Source of the DNA: Eublepharis macularius
Taxonomy: Eukaryota > Chordata > Lepidosauria > Squamata > Eublepharidae
DNA length: 64,000 nt
Direction: 5' to 3'
NCBI RefSeq assembly: GCF_028583425.1
Contig: NC_072790.1
Coordinates: forward strand, 13,126,552 to 13,190,551
The first letter of the stretch is position 1, and the number at the start of each line of letters is the position of its first letter. The notes beneath the pieces are model-generated. The model saw nothing but the letters and a program-made list of their open reading frames with translations. It had not been told where the DNA came from and made no database searches. This document shows positions 41,230 through 52,662 of this stretch, piece after piece. A program made the position numbers and the translations under genes.

Positions 41230-41972
41230 GTGCCGTCAAGTCGCCTCCAACCTATGGCGACTCTATGAATGAAAGATCTCTAAAACATCCTATCATTTTG
41301 GGTCTTCCTTTCTTCCTACTGCCTTCCACTTTTCCTAGCATTATTGAATTTTCCAGAGAATCTTGTCTCCTCTTGATGTGACTACAGTACGATAGCCTTA
41401 GTTTTGTCATTTTAGCTTCTAGGGAGGATTCAGGCTTGATTTGACCTAGTACCTACTTATTTGACTTTTTGGCTGTCCATGGTATCCACAAAACTCTCCT
41501 CCAGCAACACATTTCAAATGAATCGATTTTTTTCCTGTCAGCTTTCTTCTCTGTCCAACTTTCACATCCAAACATAATAATGGGGAATACCATAGTTTGG
41601 ATTATCTTGATCTTGGTTCCCAGAGAAACATCTTTATTTTTAAGGATCTTTTCTAGTTCCCTCACAGCTCCTCTTCCAAGTCTCAATCTTCTTCTTATTT
41701 ACTTGTTGCAGTCCCCCTTTTGGTTGATGATTGAACCAAGAAATAGAAAATCTTGAACAATTTCAATTTCCTCATTGTCAGTTTTAAAATTGTGTAACTC
41801 CTCAGTAGTCATTATTTTTATCTTCTTGATGTTCAGCTGTAATCCTGCTTTGATGCTTTCTCTTTTAACCTTCATCAGTAGTCATTTCAAGTCTTCACTG
41901 TTTTCTGCCAGTAATGTGGTGTCATCTGCATATCTCAAATTGTTAATGTTCCTTCCACCAATTTTTACTAGA
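41227..41972 (-). mobile_element. BovB/RTE LINE 3' portion
   Basis: The minus strand encodes, in order, LQLNIKKI-type residues, MTTEELHNFK, FLVQSSTKR-type residues, then RLGRGAVRELEKILKNKDVS, GTKIKIIQTMVFPIIMFGCE, SWTEKKADRKKIDSFEMCCW and RRVLWIPWTAKKSN. This is the region from below the RT catalytic site through the conserved WRR-L-PWT block of BovB. The C-terminal GKVEGS block is present but with a deletion. Frameshifted and non-functional. Confidence 0.9.
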
Positions 41973-42021
41973 GGCGGGCGCGAACTGAAATAAGAACTGA
42001 AGTTCAGCACGAACTGGGCTG

Positions 42022-42135
42022 ATCTCTGTCTTTTGGTGCTACACCTCTGAAATGCCAGCCACAGCTGCTGGCGAAACGTCAGGAACTACAATGCCAAGAC
42101 CACGGCAATACAGCCCGGAAAACCCACAACAACCA
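42022..42135 (+). mobile_element. Penelope-like element, 114-bp 3' tail
   Basis: GATGCCAGCCACAACTGC-type motif (here AAATGCCAGCCACAGCTGC), TGGCGAAACGTCAGGAAC, CAGCCCGGAAAACCC, ACAACAAC. Same tail as the minus-strand copy at 28.15 kb. Flanked by ACGAACTGGGCTG at 42,009-42,021 and ACGAAGTGGGCTG at 42,136-42,148, a 13-bp target duplication with one mismatch. No coding part. Confidence 0.8.
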
Positions 42136-42148
42136 ACGAAGTGGGCTG

Positions 42149-42567
42149 GTTCGGCATTTGCGAACAGGCAGTTTGTGGGGCCACATTTTTGATGAACCAT
42201 GACAACTTTGGGGCTGGTTCATTCGATTCGTATTCAGTTCATGAGTCCAGACAGTCTGGAACCAGTCACTCAATTCCCTAGGCAATGGAGGGGCTGGACA
42301 TCTGCAGACCTTCTGCAGCCCTGGGAACACCAATCTTAGCTCTCAAAAGCTTGTTAGGCAATTCTGGCTGCCAACCAGAGAGCTCCCATTCTGCTCTATG
42401 AGAGCACGGAATATATGAGACAGTTCTTAGCATCTGGTTTCACTTTCCAGTGGGCAGGGAGAGAGGCAGGAACTGCTGTTGGAAGTTGGAGTGAGAGAGG
42501 GAGGATTTTGGAGCGTTTGGCTGGAGTTGCTGCTGAAAAAGAGACTGACAAACAGTCTCTTTCTTCT
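42149..42567. other. Unassigned, possibly the host repeat of the 114-bp insertion
   Basis: Sequence on both sides of the Penelope-like tail (GAACTGAAGTTCAGCACGAA before; GGCAGTTTGTGGGGCC and TTCATTCGATTCGTATTC after) looks like one interrupted repeat with weak inverted symmetry. No family name. Confidence 0.3.
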
Positions 42568-42876
42568 TTAGAGCAGCTGTCCTGGCTGGAAAGGTGTCTG
42601 GGTGCTGGGTGCTCCCCCCCCCCCCGTCTCAGGGCTACTGCTAGGTTCTGGGGCCCAGCTTAGTGAGTTCCTCTACTGAGAGCTCACAATTTTTTTTCTG
42701 TTTGTTTCTTAATTAGTATTATTATTCTCTTGAGCATCTCTCCTGGCTAGGAAGGTGTGTGGGTGCTGGCTTAGGGCTCTTCCCCCACCCCAGTCTCAGG
42801 GCTACTGCTAGGTTCTGGGGCCCAGCTTAGTGAGTTTCTCTGCTGAGGGCTCAAACTTTTCTTCTTTCTTTGGCTA

Positions 42877-42931
<55 letters not shown>

Positions 42932-43390
42932 TTGAGCACCTCTCCTGGCTGGGAAGGTGCTTGGTGGTGGGTTAGGGATGGCTCTCCTCCCATCCCAGTT
43001 TCATGGCCACTGCTAGGCTCTGGGGCCCAGCTTACTGGGTTCCTCTGCTGAGGGTTCACACTTCTTTCTTTAGTTTCTCAGTTGTTGTTGTTGTTGTTGT
43101 TTTGAGCATCTCTCCTGACTGGGAACGTACCTGTGTGGTGGGTTAGGGCTCTCCTCCCATCCCAGTTTCACAGCCACTGCTAGGTTCTGGGGCCCAGCTT
43201 ACTGGGTTCCTCTGCTGAGGGTTCACGCTTTTCTTTTTTCTTTGGTTTCTTTATTATTATTATTATTATTATTATTTAAAGCACCCCTCCAAGCTGGGAA
43301 TGTGTCTGCATGATTGATTAGGGGAAGCTGTCCCCCACATCAGTCTTAGGGCCACTGCTAGGCTCTGGGCCCCAGCTGACTAGGACAGGC
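42568..43390. repeat. Tandem array, five units of about 170-195 bp, each with a trinucleotide tract
   Basis: CTGCTAGGTTCTGGGGCCCA or a one-base variant recurs near 42,642, 42,815, 43,010, 43,181 and 43,358. Each unit also contains a GAGCATCTCTCCTGGCTGG-like start and a TTAGTGAGTTTCTCTGCTGA block. Four of the five spacers carry ATT or GTT repeats of different lengths. The units are diverged, so the array is not recent. Confidence 0.9.
42877..42933. repeat. (ATT)n microsatellite
   Basis: About 18 ATT units within unit 2 of the larger array. Shorter relatives are at 43,081-43,103 (GTT) and 43,251-43,277 (ATT). Confidence 0.96.
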
Positions 43391-43439
43391 TTTTGTCAAT
43401 ATCACATTACCCAGGGGTGGTGTCCTCCTCACTCCAAAA

Positions 43440-44660
43440 AGGGCACTGCCAGTCGCCTTCTCCAAAGGTGGGGAAGGCTTTCATTCCCTTCTGTTCCATT
43501 GCAGCCACCCCATCTGTGAGGTGGGTTCTGACGATGGCCACCTCTTCTCAATGGGGGGTGGGCGCCATTACATCTCCATCGTGTGTTAGGGGAGGTAATA
43601 GGACCTCCCCCCACAAGGGGAATTAAAATCACCTTCCCTAAAGGTGGGGAAGGCATCCATCTGTTCTCTTTCCATTGCAGGCACCACTGCGTCGGTGAGG
43701 TGTCTTTTGCCAGAAGAAACAAGTGTGAACACACCCTCCCACAAGGGTGAGGGAAAGGTTCTTATTTTGAGCACCTATCCCAGCTGGATGGGGAAGGCAT
43801 CATCACAGGCCCCCTGTCAGCGAGGTGTGTTTTATTGTTGACCTCCACTCCTCAATAGGGGGGATGGACCTGCGTCAATGTTGCGTCTATGGGTGGTGGT
43901 GACCCTCTCACGAGAGGACTTAGAATAGCCTTCCCTGAAGGTGGAGGAAGGCAGGTCTCATACATGCCTGCCTGCATATCTGCCATGAATGTATTCTGTT
44001 TGCATATTTCCGTGAATGTATTCTGTGTTATGTACTGGTCCTCCGGGGGCATGAGGAATTTCTTATTGATGTTAAGGCAGTAGTTTATCTCTCAAGTATT
44101 TACTTTCTCTTTCCCTGCTGCTTTCAGAAGCGGCCTTGAAGGCTGGTTGCGGCCAGCTCGGACTGTATCTTTCTTGGAAACGTTGATGATTTCATTCTTT
44201 GTTCTGTCCAGTCTAAACCTAGCTCTTCCCTGGCAACCCCCCTGGCTCTTTCGCACCCAAAAACTCCAACAGCCCTTATCCTGAAGGTGGGAACGTTCCC
44301 TATAACTAACCTCACCAACCCTAGTTACATCACTTCTGCCAATGCAGTTGTCTGAGCACCTTGAACTTGCTGAATCTCTAATAAAGTTACTTCAACCAAT
44401 ACACCTGCGTGTTTGCTGTGGAGAACTGGGGGATTCTACCTGCCAAGGACTGACATTAGACGTCCCACATGGCCCTTTTTCCTGGGGACTTAGACTAGCC
44501 TTCTCCAAAGGTGGGGAAGACGTACATTCCTTTCCAGCCACCCCATTGGCAAGGTGTCTTTTGTTGGTGACCACCAGCCTTTCATCAATGTCGCGTCCCC
44601 CACAAGGGGACTTAGAAAAGCCTTCCCTGAAGGTGGGGAAGGCAGGCATGCCACACATCC
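43440..44660. repeat. Second set of dispersed-tandem units, interrupted by an LTR
   Basis: Modules of AAGGTGGGGAAGGC followed by TTCCATTGCAGCCACC-type, GTGAGGTGTCTTTTG-type and CCCCCACAAGGGGA-type motifs recur from 43,455 to 44,650 at irregular spacing (roughly 120-180 bp). The LTR at 43,956-44,455 breaks the series. Function unknown; it looks like a degraded satellite-like duplication, not coding. Confidence 0.7.
43956..44455 (+). mobile_element. LTR (family 1), probably solo
   Basis: Aligns with the minus-strand LTR at 22,852-23,292. Starts TCTCATACATGCC (TGTCA expected), contains ACTTTCTCTTTCC and TCTAATAAAGTTACTTCAAC, and ends AAGGACTGACA. An internal ATGAATGTATTCTGT word is duplicated in this copy, making it about 60 bp longer. 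No target duplication read. Confidence 0.7.
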
Positions 44661-44666
44661 CTTGTA

Positions 44667-44809
44667 GATTGCTTTCTGCGTGGTGTGGAGGGCAATCTAA
44701 ACTCCCCTCTGTCTGGAGATCAGGAGGCGGAGCCACCAGCCACGTGACCATTTTCTCCAAGGGCAACCCACTGAGTTCCACCACCTCTTTTCCCAGAAAA
44801 AAAGCCCTG
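44667..44809. mobile_element. Half copy of MITE family A
   Basis: GGAGGGCAATCTAAACTCCC to CAGAAAAAAAGCCCTG. Only the right arm and a bit of the loop are present. Confidence 0.75.
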
Positions 44810-46454
44810 GAGACACCATACCACCCTCTGGGTGGACCCTGTTTGACAAGGCTCATCAGTGCAGCGCAACTCTTCCCAGAAGTCTTGGTCATAAGTGTCT
44901 GCTGAGGTCCTCATGACATATCATGCAATCCAAGTGTTTTCTGACAACTGGTTTATCATTTTTTCGCCCTGTAAGATAGAAGAAGAGAAGAGGAGTCACA
45001 TTATACTTATATACTCACATAAAGAGACTGACAAGAGCAGGAAGGCTGTCCTCCCCCTTGGTTCCTCCTGTTAATAATGAGATTGCTTGCCAAGCCTGAG
45101 CCAAAAGAGGGGTATGTCAAGCCAGGCAGGCTTTTAGAAGCAAGCGCAGAGATAGAGAGATAGAGAGAGATCAAATACAGATACTTTAACATTTTAAAAA
45201 TGCCATCCAAAAAGTAAGACCTCTGGCAGGCCAACAAGCCCAGGGCGATTAACCTCCATAACAACAAGTCCCCTCAAGGTCTCTAATTTCCATATAAACC
45301 GCTAGTAGTTAGAGGGCAGTTAAAACTAGAGTGTCGTCAACTGGCTAATATTCATGTGTAGACAAAACACAAGTTGGTTACATTTGATCATTCCTTACTC
45401 AAGTTCTTATAAACAGCACCAGGAGTAGGTCGCACAGTTGCAAAGGATGAGGCAGACATGAGGGTTGTGTAACGTGTAATGAGGACCTGATGTAATTTGT
45501 CCTCAATGACAGCATCACAAAGTAAAATCTGTTTTGCTATGTAACGTGATCATTTCACACCATTCGCTGTGTGATCCCAGGTTGTCTAGGCTCATCCTTA
45601 TGACTAACTCAGAAGAAAAAGGCAGTAACCAGGAGGGGAGCAGAAGAGGGTGGAAAATGCAGGGAATTAGATTGGAGCAGCAGGAACAAAGGAATCACTT
45701 GTACAACTTGTTTTTTAAGGAAATTTTTCCTTCCCTCCCAGAAATTGCCCCAAAACAGAAAGCGGAGGAAATACTTGAGAGCTCAAAACCCCTGTTCCTT
45801 ATACTGCAGAGAAAACAGAAACCAATATGTATAGCTGGTGCTATTGAAAGCAGTCGAGTACAGCCTGTATGGGTCCTGGTCCCCCCCCCCCAGTGTGTTT
45901 TAGTACAGCTTGCCAAGATCAGCATTGAGTGAGTTCAATTAATATTTAGAGTTATTCTAAAGGATCTGGAAATCATAACTGGAAATATCCAAAGGTTTAG
46001 TAATGCTTATTACATTCGTCACATGCAGCAAAAATAATAGTTGACATCTTGTCTCTTACCACTTTTAAAATCCCTGATGAGAGACACCGCCGAGGTATGT
46101 TTCCTCTTGTGGCTTGGGAGCATAACAAAATTTTTGAGTCGTTTTGGGTGACAAGTTGACAGTTTTCTGCCAGAAAACTGCCATCAAAAACAGAGATGTT
46201 GAAATGGGTTCACTGTTCCTTCAAAAGAGATGGCCAACGATTGGCTGAAATTTAGCCAAAATAAGAAAATTGCACATTCAGCTGATAATAATGAGTTTTA
46301 GCTACTCAAAACCTTGTTAGTCATTTTAAAGCAGCAAACTGGGTGAATGCATGTATGTACTAGTTTGCAGAGGCTTCCGCCTTCGGTACAGCAACAAAAT
46401 TCTGTTTGCGGTTTCTCCATTTCTGTTAATTTGATATTTGTGTGTATTTGGCCT
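44810..46454. other. Unassigned sequence, 1.6 kb
   Basis: No recognised repeat or gene. A GA-rich patch lies at 45,150-45,170 and a C run at 45,881-45,890. Confidence 0.4.
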
Positions 46455-46580
46455 GAAGTATTTTATTTATTTATTTATTTATTTATTTATTCATTCAATT
46501 TTTAGCCTGCCCTCCCCATGAATGGGCTCAGGGCGGGGTACAATAAAATGCTCAATGAGCATTTAACATAGATAGATAGT

Positions 46581-46621
<41 letters not shown>

Positions 46622-47215
46622 AATCAAGGAAACATAAATACATAAAACAGCACATCAGATGGCGGCCCCCTCCAATTTCCCCAGTCGTAGCATAAACAAA
46701 CCAAGGGGAGTGGGGGGGGCATAGTTTGATGATATTCTGGTGACTGTGCTTAAAGGGGGCAGGTGACTTTGTAGGGAGGCTCCTAAACAATCAGAAAGTC
46801 AAGGACTGGCCTCAACCATATGCCTGGTGGAACAACTCCGTCTTACAGGCCCGCCGAAAGGACATAAGGTCTTGGTGGGCCCGACAGAGAGTTCCACCAG
46901 GTCGGGGCCAGGACTGAAAAGGCCCTGGCCCTGGTCAAGTCCTGGCTCTCTGGGGCCGAGGACCACCAGCAAGTTCATATTTGCATATCTTAATGCTCTC
47001 CAGGGTACCTATGGGGAGAGACGATCTGGTCCCAGTCCATTTAGGACTTTAAAGGTTAAGACCAAAACCTTGAACCTAATCAGGAACTCCACGGGAAGCC
47101 AGTGCAGCTGCTGCAAGATGGGAGTAACATGTGCCCTGTATGGTGTGCCCATCAGGACACGTGCAGCAGCGTTCTGGACCTGCTGTAATTTCTGGGTTAA
47201 GCCCAAGGGAAGCCC
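46455..47215 (-). mobile_element. L2-like LINE 3' portion
   Basis: The minus strand encodes LQQVQNAAARVLMGTPYRAH, VTPILQQLHWLPVEFLIRFK, VLVLTFKVLNGLGPDRLSP (about 47,010-47,200), then RAFSVLAPTWWNSLSG (about 46,880-46,930). This is the classic L2-clade ORF2 C-terminus, with a frameshift between the two blocks. The 3' UTR contains CGCCCTGAGCCCATTC and a TTTA repeat tail (46,461-46,494). A (GA)n run (46,582-46,616) is embedded. Confidence 0.9.
46582..46616. repeat. (GA)n microsatellite
   Basis: About 17 GA units within the 3' UTR of the L2-like element. Confidence 0.95.
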
Positions 47216-47384
47216 TGTTTCCCCCCAGCTCTCATTTTGTTCTGCTCCCCACAACTTTCTCTGTCCTGCTGGGCCCCTCACCTCCCTGTGCCCCCCATAT
47301 CTGCTGTCTCCAGCTCCACCCCCTCCTCCCACCTTTCTGGATACCCTTTTTTCTCATCCCCATCCTTGCTAGCTCCTGATGTCT

Positions 47385-47475
47385 AGTGAGGGTCACAACT
47401 GAGTGTGGATGTCAACCCAGCTGTCCCCATTCCTAATCCAATACTCTAACCACTGCATCAGTCTGCCTCTCTCTT
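47385..47475 (-). mobile_element. SINE head fragment
   Basis: Minus strand: GACTGATGCAGTGGTTAGAG (A-box-like), then GTTGACATCC. The body and tail are missing. Confidence 0.5.
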
Positions 47476-47479
47476 TACT

Positions 47480-48355
47480 CTAGCCTAAGGAGCCTTCCTC
47501 CAACTTAGTCTTCTTCCAATGGAAGAACCTCTTAATTTAGAGGAATGCACTGGAGGAAGGGCTCAAACTTTGCTCCGTGGAGTTGAAGGATCCATCTTAC
47601 TATAACTTGTAGCCTGGTCAAATAAAAAGTCAGTATATATATATATATATGAGAAAATATATAAGGCGGTTGGGAGTAGGGAGTTGTGTATGAATCCTTC
47701 CGTTGCAGTACAAAAGGAGGGATGATTATATTACAGTTGGCTACCTTCAAGGTATTCCCACTCTGGTTTAGACATGTAGTAGTTGCCTTATTCTTTCCAT
47801 AATCAACTTGGAGAACAGCACAAGCGTAGGATTTATTTCTACTGTCATAATGAAGAAAATGAATACATTTTTAAAACAGGTAGATTTTGCTTTATTGTCT
47901 TTTCAGAAACAGAATCCCCTGCTGTGCATAATTAAAAACTCAGTGAGTTGTATTCGTTAATGTATGTTGACAAGCCACTTAAATCCAAAGTGGGCCTTTT
48001 AAAGCCTAAACTGCAGGACGCACACATTTATATTATGCAAGCTGGGAAACCAAATTTAATGCTTTAATAAAAGCAGCGATAATGATGACAAATGGTAAGA
48101 TAATAGAACTCTTGTCCTAGGACTGCTCCTTACCAGCAACTTGATGCTGCTGCCATTTGTGATGTGACCCAGGCAAGTGTTGGGGAGTTCTCTCCACCTC
48201 CTTCTCAGGCTCAGGTCTTGTAATCATGTGTTTTTACAGAAAAAGCCAAAGTTCACATTGGTTTGCAATGCTGGGACACTTTAGTGGTTATAGAGTTATG
48301 AACGAAGCCTATATGTACAACCTGGGATAGGTAAGCGAGTCCGTGCCTTCCCTTG
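47480..48355. other. Unassigned sequence; (TA)n at 47,634-47,650
   Basis: No gene or recognised repeat apart from the short TA run. The CR1 at 48.36 kb loses its similarity here, so part may be what remains of a deletion junction. Confidence 0.4.
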
Positions 48356-49076
48356 TTCTTCAAGGCCCTCCTCCTGGAGGCCTTGAAGATGATGGACAGA
48401 GGCTCTGCAAGTTCTCTAGAAAGTTCTTTGAGCACTCTTGGGTGCACCCCATTCGACCCAGAGGATTTGTATTTGTCCAGTGCAGCAAGGTGTCTCTCCA
48501 TAACCTCTCTGTCAATGTCAACTAGCCACCCAGTTATCCTGTCATGTCTTCTACCATCTCTAGATGGGCTCGAGTTCTTCAAGGAGAAAACAGAGGCAAA
48601 AAAGTCATTAAGCCTGTCTGCTTTTTCTCTGTCCTCCATCAGAGTTTCTCCTTCTACTCCCAACAGCGGTCCAATTGCCTCTTTCATCTTGTGTTTGCTT
48701 CTCACATATTTGTAGAAGTTTTTCTTATTGTAGCGAGCCCCCCCACCCACCCACCCCCGGCCAGACCCAGCTCATACTGAGCTTTGGCTTCTCTGGTGGC
48801 TGATCTGCAGTACCTAGTAACCCCCATATATTCCTCTTTAGAGCTCTGTCCTTCTCTCCATTTCCTGAACATTTCCTTTTTCTCCCTTAGCTTATTCTGG
48901 AGCTCTCTGTTAATCCACATTGGTTTCTTGGAGCCCTTACCATATTTCCGTCTTGCTGGAATAGTGAGGTCTTGAGCTTGCAAACGCTCATGATTTGAGA
49001 AGCGCCTACCCTTCACTTGCTCCTTTCCCTTCTAGCACACTCCCCCACGGAATGCCTCTCATCAAGCCTCTGAGTT
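48356..49076 (-). pseudogene. CR1 ORF2, linker and RT N-terminal region (3' of the L1 insertion)
   Basis: On the minus strand, from the target duplication inward: KLRGLMRGIPWGSVLEGKG, a TAG where Trp is expected, a one-base shift, then KPMWINRELQNKLREKKEMF, TRYCRSATREAKAQYELGLA, a C-rich slip, KNFYKYVRSKHKMKEAIGPL, LNDFFASVFS, RHLAALDKYKSSGSNGVHPR, LKELSRELAEPLSIIFKAS. These are consecutive CR1 segments between endonuclease and RT fingers. Similarity stops at about 48,356, so the RT core is missing. Confidence 0.92.
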
Positions 49077-49282
49077 TTAAATTTTTTTTTTCAATTTTCA
49101 ACAAAAAAGACACATATCTACAAGAACCGTAAAATCTATCACACCTCCACAACATACAAAGTAAATAAAGTATACATTCTCCCAGAATAGAGAACTATGT
49201 CCTTATCCAATTATCAAGTACAAACGTTAGGGCCATCTATCTCAATTCATAATTGTCTTTACAATCAAAGTCAGAAGTTCAT

Positions 49283-49795
49283 TCATAAACACAACAATTT
49301 CCGATAGCTCATATTAAGAGGAATAATGTTTTGTTCAGCCATATATTTCAGAACGGGAAGCCAGGTAGATTCAAAATCAGATTGATAATCTTCATAGTCT
49401 AATTGTTTCAGATTATCATTTGTTTTTTCCATAGCGATCTGATCCCAAATTTTCCCATGCCAGTCATCTAGAGTTAACAGGTGGTTGGATTTCCACTGAG
49501 AAGAAATAGTTAACTGGACAGCTCCTAGCAGAATAGCAATAAGGTTCCTTTCTTGTTTTGTTGTTTTAAAGTGTTGCCAATAGAAAAGTAGCATCGATTC
49601 TGGGGTGAACGGCAGTGTCACTCCCATAATTTTCCTAATTTGTTCCGCAATTTGTTTCCAGAAAGTATTTATTGTTTTACAACTCCACCAACAATGGAGG
49701 TAATCTCCAGATAAACCACACTGTTTCCAACGTTCATTTAGGTTGGAGTGGTTTATTTGATGTAAATGCATTGGGGTTAAATACCATCTAGTCAT
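49283..49795 (-). pseudogene. L1 ORF2 C-terminal cysteine domain
   Basis: 170 codons open: RWYLTPMHLHQINHS, then RWKQCGLSGDYLHCWWSC and NTFWKQIAEQIRKIMG. The C-(x)n-HCWWSC motif is the intact L1 ORF2p C-terminal cysteine motif, better preserved than in the other L1. Ends with KLLCL and a stop. Confidence 0.88.
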
Positions 49796-50339
49796 TAATT
49801 TAAAATACTGAAATCTAATATTAAAAGTTTTCGACTTGCTGTTTGGTGAAGATCAAATTTCTTCCCAGATGTCATCCAAGAGTTCTTTTTTGAGGTCCTT
49901 TTGTCATAGTTTTTGGTATCGCAACATCCCTGTATTATCTAGTGAGATTAAGATTTTATATATTTTGGAGAGGACCCCCTTTGGAGCATCCTCACTGTCT
50001 TTAAGCATGAGTTCAAACTCCGTCAATTGCTTATTAAACATTCCTGATTTTTTTAAAGTCTACAAACAGGTGGTTTATTAGATAATATTGAAGGCAGGGG
50101 ATAGGACATTTTATTATTCTTTCTAATTGGTCTTTTTCAAGTAAACAACCCTTGTGTGTCAGATCCTGTATACGATAAATTGCAGCCTGTTTCCATTTTT
50201 TAAAATCATCTACTTCCATCCCTGGTGGAAACCAGGGTTGATTATAAAAGGGTTCATTACATAACTGAAATACCTAGAGCCAAGATTTTTTTTTTAGCAT
50301 CCCAAATTTTTATGGAAGTGTGTAGAAATGGGTTATCTT

Positions 50340-51101
50340 TTATCTGGGTTGCTCGGAGACTCGAGAGTTCGCCCATATAGTTTCTAGTAAAGACCATGGT
50401 TTGGCCACTTCCTGTTCTATTTGTATCCAGTTCTCAGAATGATTTCTCTTTAACATCGTAATTATATTAGTTAAATTTGTGGCCTTGTAATAGTTTTTCA
50501 GGTTGAGAAATCCAGCTGCTGGTCGGAACAAAATCTGGCTTCTAATGCATAGTTTTTTATATGCCCACACAAAGTCATTCAGAGTTTTCTGCCATTGCTG
50601 TAATTCTTTATCTGAGAGCATTATGGGCAGAGTTCGAAACAGAAATAACAATTTTGGTAAAATAAATTTTTTAATTAAATGTAAGCAACTGGGCCAAGAT
50701 GGATTCATCTTGTTCCATTCTTTCAATTGTAGAAAAATACCTTGATGTAGCTTTTGAAAACTGAGGTTTTTTATATCTGATAAATCAAGAGGGACATGTA
50801 TCCCTATCGGCCTCCAAGAAGTTTGAACCCATTTGTATTGATATAATTGCTTAAGAGTTGAACATGTTTTCTCACATAAAACTATTGGAAATAAATCTGT
50901 TTTGTATTGATTCATTTGCAAACTTGTTAGTTGACTGAATTGTGAAATAATGCCTTCTGTTGCCGGTAATGAAAGAATGGGATTAGTTAAGTCATCTGCA
51001 TGTAGACTGAATTTATGGTCTTTATTGCCTATTTTGACACCCCGTTTATTGGTGTTCTGTTGTATAGCCTCTGCCAGGGGTTCTAGGGCAAGTGCAAACA
51101 A
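50340..51101 (-). pseudogene. L1 ORF2 reverse transcriptase, palm and thumb
   Basis: 253 codons open. FALALEPLAEAIQQN leads into KFSLHADDL, the catalytic motif C, where the usual FADD or YADD reads HADD with both aspartates kept. Then TSLQMNQYKTDLFPI, TSWRPIGIHVPL and KLLFLFRTLPIMLSDKELQQ, conserved in the L1 thumb. This frame is unusually long for a dead copy, so decay here is moderate. Confidence 0.92.
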
Positions 51102-51257
51102 TAGAGGAGATAGAGGGCATTCTTGTCATGTACCACGTGAGAAATAGAATTTAGAAGAGCGAAGGTCGTTAGCTCTAACCTGTGCTGAAGGATTCTCATA
51201 AATTGCACTTATTGCCCTTAGAAAATGATTGCCAAAGCCCATTTTTGAGAGCAGAGA

Positions 51258-51671
51258 TTAAAGAAAGGCTATTTCTAAAGAATCAAAGGCCTTTTCGTTG
51301 TCCAAGGCTAGCAGTAAGGATTCCAATTTCTTTTGTCTACAAAAATGTATTATATTAAGCGATCTGCGAATGTTATCCGTCAGTTGTCTACCTGGAATGA
51401 AGCCTGTCTGGTCAATATTTATGTAGTTTGAAATGATTTTCTTAAGTCTATTAGCAAGTATTGAAGTAAAAAAAATATTATCCTGGTTGAATAACGCAAT
51501 TGGTCTATAAGAAGCCGGGCTGGTGAGGTCTTTATTTTCTTTTGGGATAACCACAATAGTGGCTTCCTTCCGTGAATTACGTATATTACCAAAGTTTAGA
51601 ATATTATTACAAACTTCTATTAATGGAGAGGCCAAATGAACTTTGAATAATTTATAAAACTCTGAGAGCAA
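51258..51671 (-). pseudogene. L1 ORF2 reverse transcriptase, fingers and motif A
   Basis: YRPIALFNQDNIFFTSILAN, RLKKIISNYINIDQTGFIPG, RQLTDNIRR and LESLLLALDNEKAFDSLE. These are the L1 RT fingers, the QTGFIPGR motif and motif A with its catalytic Asp (LALDNEKAFD). Separated from the palm frame by a short out-of-frame stretch at 51,102-51,257. Confidence 0.92.
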
Positions 51672-51700
51672 GCCATCATTTCCTGGGGTAGTAGTATTCC

Positions 51701-52428
51701 TTAGATTTTTGTGTCATGAATTTCCAAGGAGGTAATTGGCTCCTCTAAAATTTGTTTGTGAGCCTCAGAGAGTTCTGCCAAATAGGAATTAGTTTTCAAA
51801 TAAGTATCAATTTTTTCCATATGGAGGCCTTTTGTTTTATATAGAAGTTCGTAATACTGTGCCAATGTGGTTATTATATCATTGGGAGCTGTGACAGTCT
51901 TTCCTGAGGAGGCCCTCAAAACATAAATATGTCTGTTAGTTTTCTGTTTATTAACTTTCCAAGCAGATAACTTCAAGGTCTTAGCTGATTTCTGCCAGTT
52001 TCTTTGTTTTACATTGATTAAATTTCTTTGTATTTGTTCTGTTTCTATTGCTTCTAACAATTTTATTTTCACTAATAATAATTTATACATCAGTACTCTG
52101 ATATATAACCAGTTCTAATTCTGATATATCTTTTATGGTTTCCATTTTCATAGTGGTCTTTTCTTTGGCGGGGGGGGGGGGCTGCTATTGAAATGAATTT
52201 CCCTCTTACTACCATTTTCATTGCATCCCATGTAACTGCCGGGGATATGTCCATAGTGTTATTTTCAGCAAAATAATCTGTAACAGCTCGGGCAATTTCT
52301 TCTTTCACCCTTGTATTAGATAAAAGATTTGTATTAAGTGACCAGGTATGTTCTCGCGTTAATGGTTCTTTACTAATCAGATCACACTCCATCCATGCGT
52401 AATCAGTCCACAATTTTGGTCCTATCAC
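51701..52428 (-). pseudogene. L1 ORF2 linker between endonuclease and RT
   Basis: Two abutting frames (52,090-52,428 and 51,701-52,090). EEIARAVTDYFAENNTMDIS and TWDAMKMVVRGKFIS match the L1 segment that follows the endonuclease. LLYKTKGLHMEKIDTYLK matches the region before the RT fingers. The endonuclease SDH-type motif just upstream reads WTDYAW, so its catalytic His is lost. A G/C run at 52,171-52,180 disrupts the frame. Confidence 0.85.
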
Positions 52429-52662
52429 AACTTTTTAAATTCTGCCTATAAGTGATTGAGAAAATAATAAATAATCTATTCTTGTTTGGGTGGTATGTCT
52501 GGATGAGTAATAACTAAAATCTTTTTCATGGGGGTGTTGTAATCTCCAGATGTCGTAAAGCTGAAATTCATCCAATAACTTATATAATTGGGTTTTTGGG
52601 TTTTTAACCAGTTTTTAAAATGTATGTGTTAGATCTATCTAAGGTCTGATCAATAATATAGT

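Noticed and set aside
42830..43059. Frames with a poly-isoleucine run
   Set aside because: Translation of (ATT)n.
44342..44905. 187-codon plus and 166-codon minus frames
   Set aside because: They cross the end of an LTR, a repeat module and half of a MITE, so cannot be a gene.
47009..47332. Host-like protein of 107 codons on the minus strand
   Set aside because: Its C-terminal two thirds is L2 ORF2 sequence (NAAARVLMGTPYRAH, LHWLPVEF); the N-terminal part is non-homologous flank.
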